Below are positions 25,565 to 32,952 of a stretch of 64,000 nt of DNA, piece after piece. The notes below the pieces were generated by a model, which did not search any database, had not been told where the DNA came from, and saw nothing but the letters and a program-made list of their open reading frames with translations. Source of the stretch: G963674685 sp963674685. GTDB taxonomy: Bacteria; Lernaellota; Lernaellaia; JACKCT01. A program made the position numbers and the translations under genes. The stretch lies in assembly GCA_963674685.2 (NCBI GenBank), contig CAXXWT010000002.1, positions 1,407,716-1,471,715 of the forward strand. Reading direction: 5' to 3'. Within the stretch, counting starts at the first letter, position 1. Each line of letters starts with the position of its first letter.

Positions 25565-26221
25565 TTATTTACGCGGCCTGGACTGCGCGGCTTCCCGGTT
25601 TTTCCGCGACATCAGGTTGATGAGTTTCACCGAGTATTCGTCGATCTCGTCGATAATCTTCGTGGTGCTGGCCTCGATCAGCGCGTGCGCCAGCATGGAC
25701 GGAATGGCCACGATCAACCCGAAGGCCGTCGTGTACAGCGCGATGGCGATGCCTTTGGTGAGCACCGCCTGCTTCATGCTCGGGTCCACTTCCGCCACCG
25801 CCTTGAACGCGATGATAATGCCGAAGATCGTTCCCAGAAGTCCCAGAAGCGTCGCCACGTTGGCGATCACCTGCAGGAAGTTCGTGCGCTTGGTCAGCTT
25901 CGGAAGGATCTCCAAGGCCGCCTCGTCCACCGAGTTCTGAATATCACGGTCCGTCTGCCCCGCCTTGACCAGGCCCGCCTTGACCACCTTCGCCAGCGCC
26001 GCGTGAGGAACCACGTTGCAAAGCTGGATGCCGCGCTCGTAATTCGAGGCTTCGACGAAACCCTGAATCTTGCGCATGAAGGTCTGGCCGTTGATGTTGA
26101 AGCGGAAGAATATGAAAAAGAATCGTTCCACCGCGATGGCGATGGCGATCACGGAGGTCGATGCGATCACGTACATAATCGTTCCGCCCTCTCGGAAAAA
26201 TCCGGCTATGGTCGACAGCAT
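25565..26221 (-). CDS. MotA/TolQ/ExbB proton-channel family protein
   Basis: 218 residues with the family topology: an N-terminal transmembrane helix (MYVIASTSVIAIAIAVERFFFIFF), a cytoplasmic loop with HAALAKVVKAGL, and two C-terminal helices (FLQVIANVATLLGLLGTIFGIIIAF; ALYTTAFGLIVAIPSMLAHALI). GLLGTIFGIIIAF is the conserved pore-lining stretch. Partner ExbD/TolR and TonB/TolA genes normally follow, but downstream on this strand are only repeats and the sensor remnant. It is therefore an orphan, perhaps working with a partner encoded elsewhere. Confidence 0.9.
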   Translation of the reverse strand: MLSTIAGFFREGGTIMYVIASTSVIAIAIAVERFFFIFFRFNINGQTFMRKIQGFVEASNYERGIQLCNVVPHAALAKVVKAGLVKAGQTDRDIQNSVDEAALEILPKLTKRTNFLQVIANVATLLGLLGTIFGIIIAFKAVAEVDPSMKQAVLTKGIAIALYTTAFGLIVAIPSMLAHALIEASTTKIIDEIDEYSVKLINLMSRKNREAAQSRPRK

Positions 26222-26370
26222 GGGCGCCTCGCTTCGTGTTGCAAAAATGAAATGGCCGCGCGCTAGTGGCCGTTAAAAAGATCATTCGAATGGCTCTTTT
26301 CGTCGAGCGAAAAAGAGCATTTCTTTTTTCATGCCTTTTGCCGCTTTGTCAATAAGAGGCAAGAAAGGTT

Positions 26371-26420
26371 TAAGGGGAAAGGGGCAAGGGGAAAGGGGCA
26401 AGGGGAAAGGGGCAAGGGGC
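26371..26420. repeat. Purine-rich tandem array aaggggaaaggggc
   Basis: About three and a half tandem copies of a 14-base unit. The same word in reverse complement occurs at 20216-20244. Confidence 0.75.
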
Positions 26421-26628
26421 AAACCTCGCAGGTCAAATAAATTTGAGGCGAAAAATCAGCCAAGCCTCGTAAGAGGCGCACCGGCCTATTAACTACCGCC
26501 TGCAAGCAGGCTTACGCGCAAGCTCCATGAATACTTGGTCAATAAACCAAGCGGGCCTCGCAAGCTCCACGAATATTTGCCGGATAAAACCAGGTAAAAA
26601 TATTTGAATTTCAATGCGTTTAGCATTG

Positions 26629-26655
26629 TCCGCGAAATAAATTCGCGGATTTTTT
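26629..26655 (+). terminator. Rho-independent terminator-like hairpin
   Basis: TCCGCGAA and TTCGCGGA form a perfect 8-base stem with a short A-rich loop, followed by six T. No plus-strand gene lies just upstream; it may be a leftover of a lost gene or insulate parA. Confidence 0.6.
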
Positions 26656-26674
26656 CAAGTCAGACCCTAAACCC

Positions 26675-26713
26675 TTTTTAAGAAGGATATTCCAACTTCA
26701 GTGACGTAAGAGA
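26675..26713. repeat. 39-bp direct repeat, copy 2
   Basis: Same orientation as 23392-23430, two mismatches. Confidence 0.8.
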
Positions 26714-26887
26714 CTAACCACTGTCCACCATCCGCCTTCTTTCCTTCCTTGTGCGGATATGTTAATCCAAAAACATCTCCTAAACAGCGCGGCGATTTCG
26801 TCCGGCTCAAGGGAATCCAGTTAAAACCGGCTCGAACAAGAGTTGACTTTGTCGGTCGTTTCGATATGAAAACCGACGGAGATCGAT

Positions 26888-27685
26888 ATGGCGAAAATTT
26901 TCAGTCTTGCCAATCAAAAAGGGGGCGTGGGCAAAACCACGACGGCCGTCAATCTGGCCGCCGGCGCGGCCCTATCGGGCAAATGGGTGCTGATTATCGA
27001 TTTCGATCCGCAGGGCAACGCCTCCAGCGGTTTGGGGATCGGCCGGGAGTCCAGGGCGCCGGGGATTTACGAGGCGATTATCGGCGAAGCGCCGGTGGCG
27101 AATGTCGTGCGTCAGGCGCAGATTCCGCGTCTGTCGGTTATCCCTTCCACGCGGGATCTCATCGGCGCGGAAATCGAACTGATAGGCGAGCAGGACCGCA
27201 CCTCTTACCTGAAGAATATCATCGATGAAATCAGCGGCGATTACGATTACATTTTCATCGACTGCCCGCCGTCGCTGGGACTTTTGACGCTCAACGCCAT
27301 GGCCGCCTCCGACGAAGTGATCGTCACGCTGCAGGCGGAGTATTACGCCATGGAGGGTCTGTCTCAACTGCTGGAGACGGTCCATATGGTTTCCGGGCGA
27401 TATAACGAGAAACTACGTATCGGCGGCGTGTGTTTCACCATGGTCGACCGCCGAACGAATCTTTGCCGCCAGGTCGAGCAGGAAGTGCGCGAGCATTTCA
27501 AGGACTTGGTTTTCGAGACGGTTATTCCAAGAAATATAAGGCTTTCCGAAGCCCCCAGCTTCGGCCTGACGATTTTTCAACATGACGCCAAATCGGCGGG
27601 CGCCACGGCGTATCTGGACCTGGCGCGGGAATTGATCCGGCGCCAGTTGGCGGCCGCCGGCAATGCGGAGGCGGCCGGAACATGA
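26888..27685 (+). CDS. parA: Chromosome-partitioning ATPase ParA (Soj)
   Basis: 265 residues. Deviant Walker A QKGGVGKTTTAVNLAAGAAL at the N-terminus, IIDFDPQGNASSGLG (Walker A'), and DYIFIDCPPSLGLLTLNAMAA (Walker B). IPRNIRLSEAPSFGLTIFQHDAKSAGA is the usual Soj signature. ParA binds DNA non-specifically and hydrolyses ATP under stimulation by ParB to move the origin region. It overlaps parB by ATGA. Short N-terminus and context mark it as the chromosomal type. Confidence 0.97.
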   Translation: MAKIFSLANQKGGVGKTTTAVNLAAGAALSGKWVLIIDFDPQGNASSGLGIGRESRAPGIYEAIIGEAPVANVVRQAQIPRLSVIPSTRDLIGAEIELIGEQDRTSYLKNIIDEISGDYDYIFIDCPPSLGLLTLNAMAASDEVIVTLQAEYYAMEGLSQLLETVHMVSGRYNEKLRIGGVCFTMVDRRTNLCRQVEQEVREHFKDLVFETVIPRNIRLSEAPSFGLTIFQHDAKSAGATAYLDLARELIRRQLAAAGNAEAAGT

Positions 27686-28602
27686 GCAAGCGCAAGGCAT
27701 TGGGCAAAGGGCTTTCGGCCCTGATCGGCGAAGCGAAAGATGCGGACAAGGCGCCGGGAATTTCTCCTTTGGACGCCGCGCAAAGCGGCGACAAGCGGGT
27801 GCGGGAAATTCCGGTGGAAAAAATCGCGCCGAATCCCTATCAGGCCAGAAAAGCATTCAAGGAATCGGCGTTGAATGAATTGGTCGATTCGATCAGGCAA
27901 TCCGGCATTTTGCAACCCCTGGCCGTGCGCCCGATGAAGGACGGATCCGGCCGCTTCGAGCTGATCGCCGGTGAGCGGCGCCTGCGCGCCGCGAAAAAAG
28001 CGGGACTGAAAACGGTTCCCGTCATTGCGCGGGACGTCGGCGACCGTGAAATGTCCGTTCTATCATTGGTGGAAAACCTGCAGCGCGAAGACCTCAATCC
28101 CATCGACGAGGCCGAAGGCTATCGCCGGCTCATCGCCGAATTCAAGCTGACGCAAGAAGACGCCGCTTCCCGCGTGGGCAAGAGCCGAAGCGCCGTGGCC
28201 AACGTATTGCGTCTGCTGGCTTTGCCGGAAATGGTCCAAAAAGCGCTGTCGGCGGCGGTGATCAGCGAGGGGCACGGGCGGGCTTTGCTGTCCCTGGCGA
28301 GGGAAGATGAAATTATTTCAGCTTTCGGGGACGTGGTCCACGAACGCATGACGGTTCGGGAAACCGAACGTCACGTGAAAAAAATACTTCAAGCGCAAAA
28401 AAAATTGCGTGAAGGCGCGGTTGCCGGCGGTGAATCCGGCGTAAAAACCGATCCCAACTTGAAGCATCTGCTCGGCAGCCTTTCGGAAAGGCTTGGAACC
28501 AAGGTGAAATTGTCGGGTTCAAACAAGCGCGGAAAAGTGGAAATACACTATTTCAACCCCGAGGACAGAGACAGAATTTTACAGATTTTAAGCGAGTTGT
28601 AG
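27682..28602 (+). CDS. parB: Chromosome-partitioning protein ParB (Spo0J)
   Basis: 306 residues. KRKALGKGLSALIGEA begins the protein, the usual ParA-stimulating N-terminus. The CTPase/ParB nuclease-like domain has IAPNPYQARKAF, SIRQSGILQPLAVRP and LIAGERRLRAAKKAGLKTVPVI; the GERR motif is the CTP-binding box. The helix-turn-helix is KLTQEDAASRVGKSRSAVANVLRLL. It loads on parS as a clamp. I found no full parS palindrome in the window, only a 10-base partial match (TCACGTGAAA) inside parB itself. Confidence 0.97.
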   Translation: MSKRKALGKGLSALIGEAKDADKAPGISPLDAAQSGDKRVREIPVEKIAPNPYQARKAFKESALNELVDSIRQSGILQPLAVRPMKDGSGRFELIAGERRLRAAKKAGLKTVPVIARDVGDREMSVLSLVENLQREDLNPIDEAEGYRRLIAEFKLTQEDAASRVGKSRSAVANVLRLLALPEMVQKALSAAVISEGHGRALLSLAREDEIISAFGDVVHERMTVRETERHVKKILQAQKKLREGAVAGGESGVKTDPNLKHLLGSLSERLGTKVKLSGSNKRGKVEIHYFNPEDRDRILQILSEL

Positions 28603-28739
28603 GGGGCCGAAAAGAGAAATGTTGGCGTTTTAAAACACAAAGCATTGATCTTATTCGGTCAACGGATTATAAGAGGCGGTCCATGGGGGGGTTGATCATG
28701 AACGGAATAGCGCCGCATGACCAAAAGGAGGCACGAAAG

Positions 28740-29192
28740 ATGGTAGAGGAAATGGGGGGATTTCCCAAAGATGTCAATGCTTTTATCGGCAAATCCAGTG
28801 AGTTTGTCGGGAAGCTGACTTTCGAAGGCACGGTCCGGATTGACGGGCGCGTTGACGGAGAAATTTTTTCCAAGGGAACTCTTATCATCGGTCCCGGCGC
28901 CGACATCAAGGCCGAGATCAATGTGGATGTGGTGATCATTTCCGGGAATCTGCACGGAAACATCAAAGCCAAAAAGAGAATAGAGCTTCGAGCTCCGGCA
29001 AAACTTTATGGAAATATATACACGCCGTCTCTGGTCGTCGAGCAGGGAGTGATTTTCGAAGGCAAGAGCAAGATGGAAGATCTTAACTTCGACGACAGCG
29101 GCGTGAAAACCGAAAGCGCACCGGCTCCCAAACCCGCCGCGCCTTCGGCACAAGGGAAATTAAAAGGTCTCGACTCGGATTCTCAGGAATAA
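28740..29192 (+). CDS. Bactofilin
   Basis: 150 residues from ATG 28740, which has AGGAGG eight bases upstream; in-frame starts at 28683 and 28698 would add 14-19 residues. The core (about 15-110) is the right-handed beta-helix of bactofilins: AFIGKSSEFVGKLTFEGTVR, IDGRVDGEIFSKGTLIIGPG, INVDVVIISGNLHGNIKAK and APAKLYGNIYTPSLVVEQGV. A Pro/Ala tail follows. Bactofilins polymerise without nucleotide and act in shape, stalk or chromosome-arm positioning. Location after parAB fits a ParABS scaffold as in Myxococcus (analogy). Confidence 0.93.
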   Translation: MVEEMGGFPKDVNAFIGKSSEFVGKLTFEGTVRIDGRVDGEIFSKGTLIIGPGADIKAEINVDVVIISGNLHGNIKAKKRIELRAPAKLYGNIYTPSLVVEQGVIFEGKSKMEDLNFDDSGVKTESAPAPKPAAPSAQGKLKGLDSDSQE

Positions 29193-29253
29193 TTCTCTTC
29201 TTAAAGAGAACCGGAGACATCCGGCGGGACGTTTTACCATCCACGGAGAAAAA

Positions 29254-30765
29254 TTGGGGCTTTCATTGCGTCTTCAAAACGTTTTAAAAGTAGCACTGGT
29301 TATCGTCTTGATCCTGGCGGCGCAATGCGTATGGGCTTCCGAAGGGGCCGCCGATGCCGAGCATCACGAAGGCGAGGCCGCGCACGCCGGCCACGGTCCG
29401 AATCTGGGAACGATACTGCCTCTCTGGAGCGTTATACCTTTTGCGGGAATTCTTCTTTCCATTGCGTTATTTCCGCTCCTGGCGCCGCATTTCTGGCATC
29501 ATCATTATCCGAAAGTCAGCCTTTTCTGGGCGCTGGTTTTCGCCATTCCTTTTCTGATTGCCTTCAAGCTCGATGCGCTGCATTCCATATACCACATTAT
29601 GCTCCTTGATTTTGTGCCATTCATTATTCTATTGGGGGGCCTGTTTACCGTCGCCGGCGGCATTGTCGTTCGGGGAAGCTTTCGCGGCAGCCCGATCGTC
29701 AACCTGATTCTCATTCTCATCGGCACGCTCCTGGCTTCATGGATCGGAACCACCGGCGCGGCCATGGTGATGATCAGGCCGGTGCTTCGGGCCAACGCGT
29801 GGAGAAAGAATTACGTTCACGTCGTTGTTTTCTTCATTTTCCTGGTAGCCAACATCGGCGGCAGCCTGACGCCTCTCGGCGACCCTCCCTTGTTCCTGGG
29901 ATTTTTGCACGGCGTCAGCTTCTTCTGGACCCTGTTTAACATCTCCTTCCAGACTCTTTTTGTCGCAGCCATGGTTCTGGCCGTATTCTTCGCCCTGGAC
30001 ACGTATTACTACCGCAAAGAGGATCCGCCTCCCGACGACGGAGCCAAAGAGCCGATCAAGGTCGAAGGCCTGCACAACCTGCTGTTCCTCGGCGGCATCA
30101 TCGGCGCGGTTCTTTTCAGCGGCATGGTGAATCTTGGCGACGTCCCGGTCGGTTTGCACATCATGCAGTCGGGCCAGAACATCGCCCGCGATCTGTTCAT
30201 CATCGCCATGGGCGTGGCTTCCTGGGTGACCACGAAGAAGGCGTTGCGCGAAGCCAATGAATACTCCTGGGGTCCGATCCTGGAAGTGGCTTATCTTTTC
30301 GCCGGTATTTTCACGACGATCATTCCGGCTCTGGCGATTCTCAAAGCCGGCGAACACGGCGCTCTGGCCTTTTTGATCAGAGCGGTCAACGATCCGGCCC
30401 GCTATTTCTGGGCGACGGGCATTCTTTCCAGTTTCCTGGACAACGCGCCGACGTATCTGACGTTCTTCAACGCCTCCATCGGGCAGCTTTATCCGGGCAT
30501 GGCGGAGCATGAGGCCGTCGGTTATCTCATGGGTAATGTGACCGCCGAGGGTATCGCCAACGGCAAGCATTATCTGGCGGCCATCAGCGCCGGAGCGGTG
30601 TTCATGGGCGCCAATACATACATCGGCAACGCGCCGAATTTCATGGTTAAAGCCATCGCCGAAGAGGCAGGGGTTCCCATGCCGAGTTTTTTCGGCTATA
30701 TGCTCAAATACTCGATCCCCGTGCTGATCGTGATCTTCATAATCAACATGCTCATTTTTATCTAG
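29254..30765 (+). CDS. Na+/H+ antiporter, NhaD/CitM-type
   Basis: 503 residues from TTG 29254, with GGAG upstream. A signal-like first helix ends VWASEG, followed by a His-rich periplasmic stretch (EHHEGEAAHAGHG). About 11-12 transmembrane segments follow. SWIGTTGAAMVMIRP and ANIGGSLTPLGDPPLFLGFLHG are hallmarks of the ion-transporter superfamily branch that includes NhaD, as is FLDNAPTYLTFFNASIG. It likely exchanges Na+ for H+. It lies between bactofilin and the ATP synthase genes with short gaps, so it is probably cotranscribed with them. Confidence 0.82.
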   Translation: MGLSLRLQNVLKVALVIVLILAAQCVWASEGAADAEHHEGEAAHAGHGPNLGTILPLWSVIPFAGILLSIALFPLLAPHFWHHHYPKVSLFWALVFAIPFLIAFKLDALHSIYHIMLLDFVPFIILLGGLFTVAGGIVVRGSFRGSPIVNLILILIGTLLASWIGTTGAAMVMIRPVLRANAWRKNYVHVVVFFIFLVANIGGSLTPLGDPPLFLGFLHGVSFFWTLFNISFQTLFVAAMVLAVFFALDTYYYRKEDPPPDDGAKEPIKVEGLHNLLFLGGIIGAVLFSGMVNLGDVPVGLHIMQSGQNIARDLFIIAMGVASWVTTKKALREANEYSWGPILEVAYLFAGIFTTIIPALAILKAGEHGALAFLIRAVNDPARYFWATGILSSFLDNAPTYLTFFNASIGQLYPGMAEHEAVGYLMGNVTAEGIANGKHYLAAISAGAVFMGANTYIGNAPNFMVKAIAEEAGVPMPSFFGYMLKYSIPVLIVIFIINMLIFI

Positions 30766-30774
30766 GAGAAGGCG

Positions 30775-31359
30775 GTGGAAACGCCATATGTCGAGATAAT
30801 TTTTAAGGGCGTAGTCGAGGACGTCAAAAAGTTCCTGGCGGATCTTGGGGCGGACCTGGGCGATGACTTCGGCCCCTATTTCATTTCCGAGGAAAGAGGA
30901 ATCGCGGACGAAGGGCGCGTTTGGAAATTCCTCGAAGCGGTCAAGCTGGTCGAGGATCACACGCACGCGCTGGTTCCGGAAAAGGATCTGGCCGCGGTCG
31001 CAAAACGCCTCGGCGACACCGGCATCGGCATCCACGCCGCCCATAAGGTGATCGAGAAGCGCCTGCAATTCGAATATGAATGTTTCAACGAGGAACTGGC
31101 GGCGCAGATTAGGGCCTTGTTCGACAATCCCCCCGCCGGCGTGACGATTGAAGGTTATAATCCGAATACGTTTCGCGATGCGTCGGCCAAGGGACAGGAG
31201 CTTTATACCCCGGCCCATGATTTTGAATGCAAAGGCGAAGGCTCGGCCAAAGGGCCGGTGAAGGCTTTGGTGGAATTTCGTAAAACGATCAGCGAGATTC
31301 CCCAGATAGATGTTGATGATATTTCCCTCGTCCTGGGCGACGAGGTCAAAATTTCATAA
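30775..31359 (+). CDS. Conserved hypothetical protein between antiporter and ATP synthase genes
   Basis: 194 residues from GTG 30775, with AGGAG six bases upstream. Soluble, acidic, no signal or membrane segment. An N-terminal VEIIFKGVVEDVKKFLADLG and a central HTHALVPEKDLAAVAKRLGDTGIGIHAAHKVIEKR suggest an alpha/beta fold; I recognise no family. It lies nine bases after the antiporter stop and 12 before atpF', so it is in the same transcript. Confidence 0.65.
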   Translation: METPYVEIIFKGVVEDVKKFLADLGADLGDDFGPYFISEERGIADEGRVWKFLEAVKLVEDHTHALVPEKDLAAVAKRLGDTGIGIHAAHKVIEKRLQFEYECFNEELAAQIRALFDNPPAGVTIEGYNPNTFRDASAKGQELYTPAHDFECKGEGSAKGPVKALVEFRKTISEIPQIDVDDISLVLGDEVKIS

Positions 31360-31371
31360 GGATTAATAAGG

Positions 31372-31791
31372 ATGATATCCCTCGATTGGACATTGCTGTA
31401 TCAGATGGGGCTTTTTGTCGCCCTGATGATCTTTTTGGGAAAGTTTTTGTTCCAGCCGATTCTGGCGGTTTTCGAAGCCCGGGACAAGGCGCATCTTGAA
31501 CCCGCCTCCATGGCCGAAAAGCTTTCGCAACAGGCGGACGAAGCCCTGATCAGGTACAAGGATCTCATGAGTCAGGCCCGGAAAAAGGGCGAGAAAATCC
31601 GCAACGATCTTCTCGGCGAAGCTTCCAAGCGCGAGAAGGAAATCGTCTCCAACGCGCAAAAACAGAGCTTGAGCACCATCGAAGCGGCGAGAAAAGAAAT
31701 CGAATCCGCCAGAGAGAGCCTCGCCAGGGATCTTCCCAAAGAGGCCGGCGATTTGGCCGGACAGTTGACGGAAAAACTATTGGGACGTTAA
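31372..31791 (+). CDS. atpF': ATP synthase F0 subunit b'
   Basis: 139 residues. One N-terminal transmembrane helix (LLYQMGLFVALMIFLGKFLFQPIL) and a long charged helix (AEKLSQQADEALIRYKDLMS onward) forming half of the peripheral stalk. It is followed by a second b-type gene, the b/b' arrangement known in deltaproteobacteria, cyanobacteria and alphaproteobacteria. No signal peptide. Confidence 0.9.
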   Translation: MISLDWTLLYQMGLFVALMIFLGKFLFQPILAVFEARDKAHLEPASMAEKLSQQADEALIRYKDLMSQARKKGEKIRNDLLGEASKREKEIVSNAQKQSLSTIEAARKEIESARESLARDLPKEAGDLAGQLTEKLLGR

Positions 31792-31835
31792 GCCCCTTTG
31801 ATAATAATTTTGTTAAAGCGATAGGCGAACCGGTT

Positions 31836-32414
31836 ATGAAAAAATTAATGCTCTTGGTCTCCATGACGATCCTGCTCGGAATGTGCGCCACTGCAATGGC
31901 ATCCGAGGCGGAGGGTCATGGGGGCGGATTCCCCCTCGGCGAAGTCGTCGCCGCCGTCGTCAATTTCGTCCTTTTCGTCTGGATCCTGATCAAGGTGGGC
32001 AAAAAGGGCGTCTCCAGCTTTTATGAGCAGCGGGCCAAGCAGTTGAACGAGGCTATCGAAAAGGCGCAGGACGCCCTTAAGAAAGCCACGTCGATTCAAG
32101 AAGAGGCTTCCCAGCGTCTTGAAGAAGCGGAAAAAGAGGCGATGGCCATTGTGGAAGGCGCTCAAAAAGCAGCCGATCAGCAGGCTCAAAATCTGGTGAA
32201 TTCCGCCGAAGCTGCGGCGGATCGTATTTTGAGCGACGCCAAGGCGACCATCGAAACCGAAACGAAGCGTATGACCAGAGAGTTGAAAAGCGAACTGGCG
32301 GCCAAGGTCGTGGAAATGGCCCGTGAGCAGATTCAGGCCAAACTGGATTCCTCGGCCCAGCGCGCCCTGGTCCAGGATTATCTCAACAAAGTTGATCAAG
32401 TGGAGGATATGTAA
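31836..32414 (+). CDS. atpF: ATP synthase F0 subunit b
   Basis: 192 residues. It begins with a signal-peptide-like segment (MKKLMLLVSMTILLGMCATAMAS) followed by the true membrane helix (GEVVAAVVNFVLFVWILIKVG) and a long coiled coil (QAQNLVNSAEAAADRILSDA and on). The extra N-terminal leader is also seen in b subunits of deltaproteobacteria. It forms the stator stalk with b' and delta. Stop touches the delta start. Confidence 0.92.
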   Translation: MKKLMLLVSMTILLGMCATAMASEAEGHGGGFPLGEVVAAVVNFVLFVWILIKVGKKGVSSFYEQRAKQLNEAIEKAQDALKKATSIQEEASQRLEEAEKEAMAIVEGAQKAADQQAQNLVNSAEAAADRILSDAKATIETETKRMTRELKSELAAKVVEMAREQIQAKLDSSAQRALVQDYLNKVDQVEDM

Positions 32415-32948
32415 GTGTCCACCAATGCAATATCGCGCCGTTACGCCAAGGCCCTTCTGACAATCGGTCTTGACGATCGGAAGTTCGAGCTTTACGGACA
32501 GCAGATCAAAGAGTTGGCCGAGGCCATGCAGCCCTCTCTGAGCGCTCTGGCCAGTCCCCTTCTGACGCGTGAGCAAAAGAAGCAGGTCATCGACGAAATC
32601 GTCAAGGCGGCCAAGGCCGAAACCATCGTGGGTAATTTCCTGAAAATCATGCTGGACAAGGGGCGGATCAAGGAATTGCCTTCCGTCGCCGAAGCCTATC
32701 AGGAGCTTTCCGACGAAGCCGCCGGGCGCATCCGCGGCGTCGTGAGATCCGTCGAGCAGCTCGACGAGGCCACGCTGGCTCAACTACGCGTGAAGCTTAC
32801 AAAAAAACTCGGGAAAACCGTCGCTTTGGAAAGCACCGTAGATACGGATCTTTTGGGCGGCATGCAGGCCAAGGTCGGCTCCCTGGTCATCGACGGGAGC
32901 ATTTCGGGTCAATTGCAAAGATTTGAGAGCCTTTTACGGAAGGATTAA
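32415..32948 (+). CDS. atpH: ATP synthase F1 subunit delta
   Basis: 177 residues from GTG 32415, directly after the b subunit stop. N-terminal SRRYAKALLTIG and C-terminal KKLGKTVALESTVDTDLLGGMQAKVGSLVIDGSISGQLQRF are the standard delta/OSCP signatures. It joins the b/b' stalk to the top of the alpha3-beta3 head. Confidence 0.95.
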   Translation: MSTNAISRRYAKALLTIGLDDRKFELYGQQIKELAEAMQPSLSALASPLLTREQKKQVIDEIVKAAKAETIVGNFLKIMLDKGRIKELPSVAEAYQELSDEAAGRIRGVVRSVEQLDEATLAQLRVKLTKKLGKTVALESTVDTDLLGGMQAKVGSLVIDGSISGQLQRFESLLRKD

Positions 32949-32952
32949 AAGA

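Larger units (their letters stand above)
26222..26887. other. Repeat-rich intergenic region
   Basis: No gene. It contains the purine tandem array (26371-26420), short inverted words around 26460-26580 (aagcctcgtaagaggcg; gcctgcaagcaggc), a strong hairpin with a T-run (26629-26655), an agaccctaaaccc word and the second copy of the 39-bp direct repeat (26675-26713). The promoter of the parAB block must lie at its right end. Confidence 0.5.

Noticed and set aside
26440..26640. Possible CRISPR-like or riboswitch structure in the intergenic repeats
   Set aside because: Short words recur irregularly without constant spacer length or repeat identity, and I see no conserved riboswitch core.
28369..28382. 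Possible parS site inside parB
   Set aside because: Only TCACGTGAAA of the 16-base palindrome is present; the left arm does not match.
29737..31218. Minus-strand frame of about 490 codons opposite the antiporter and next gene
   Set aside because: Antisense of genes with clear motifs; composition and lack of domains show a shadow frame.
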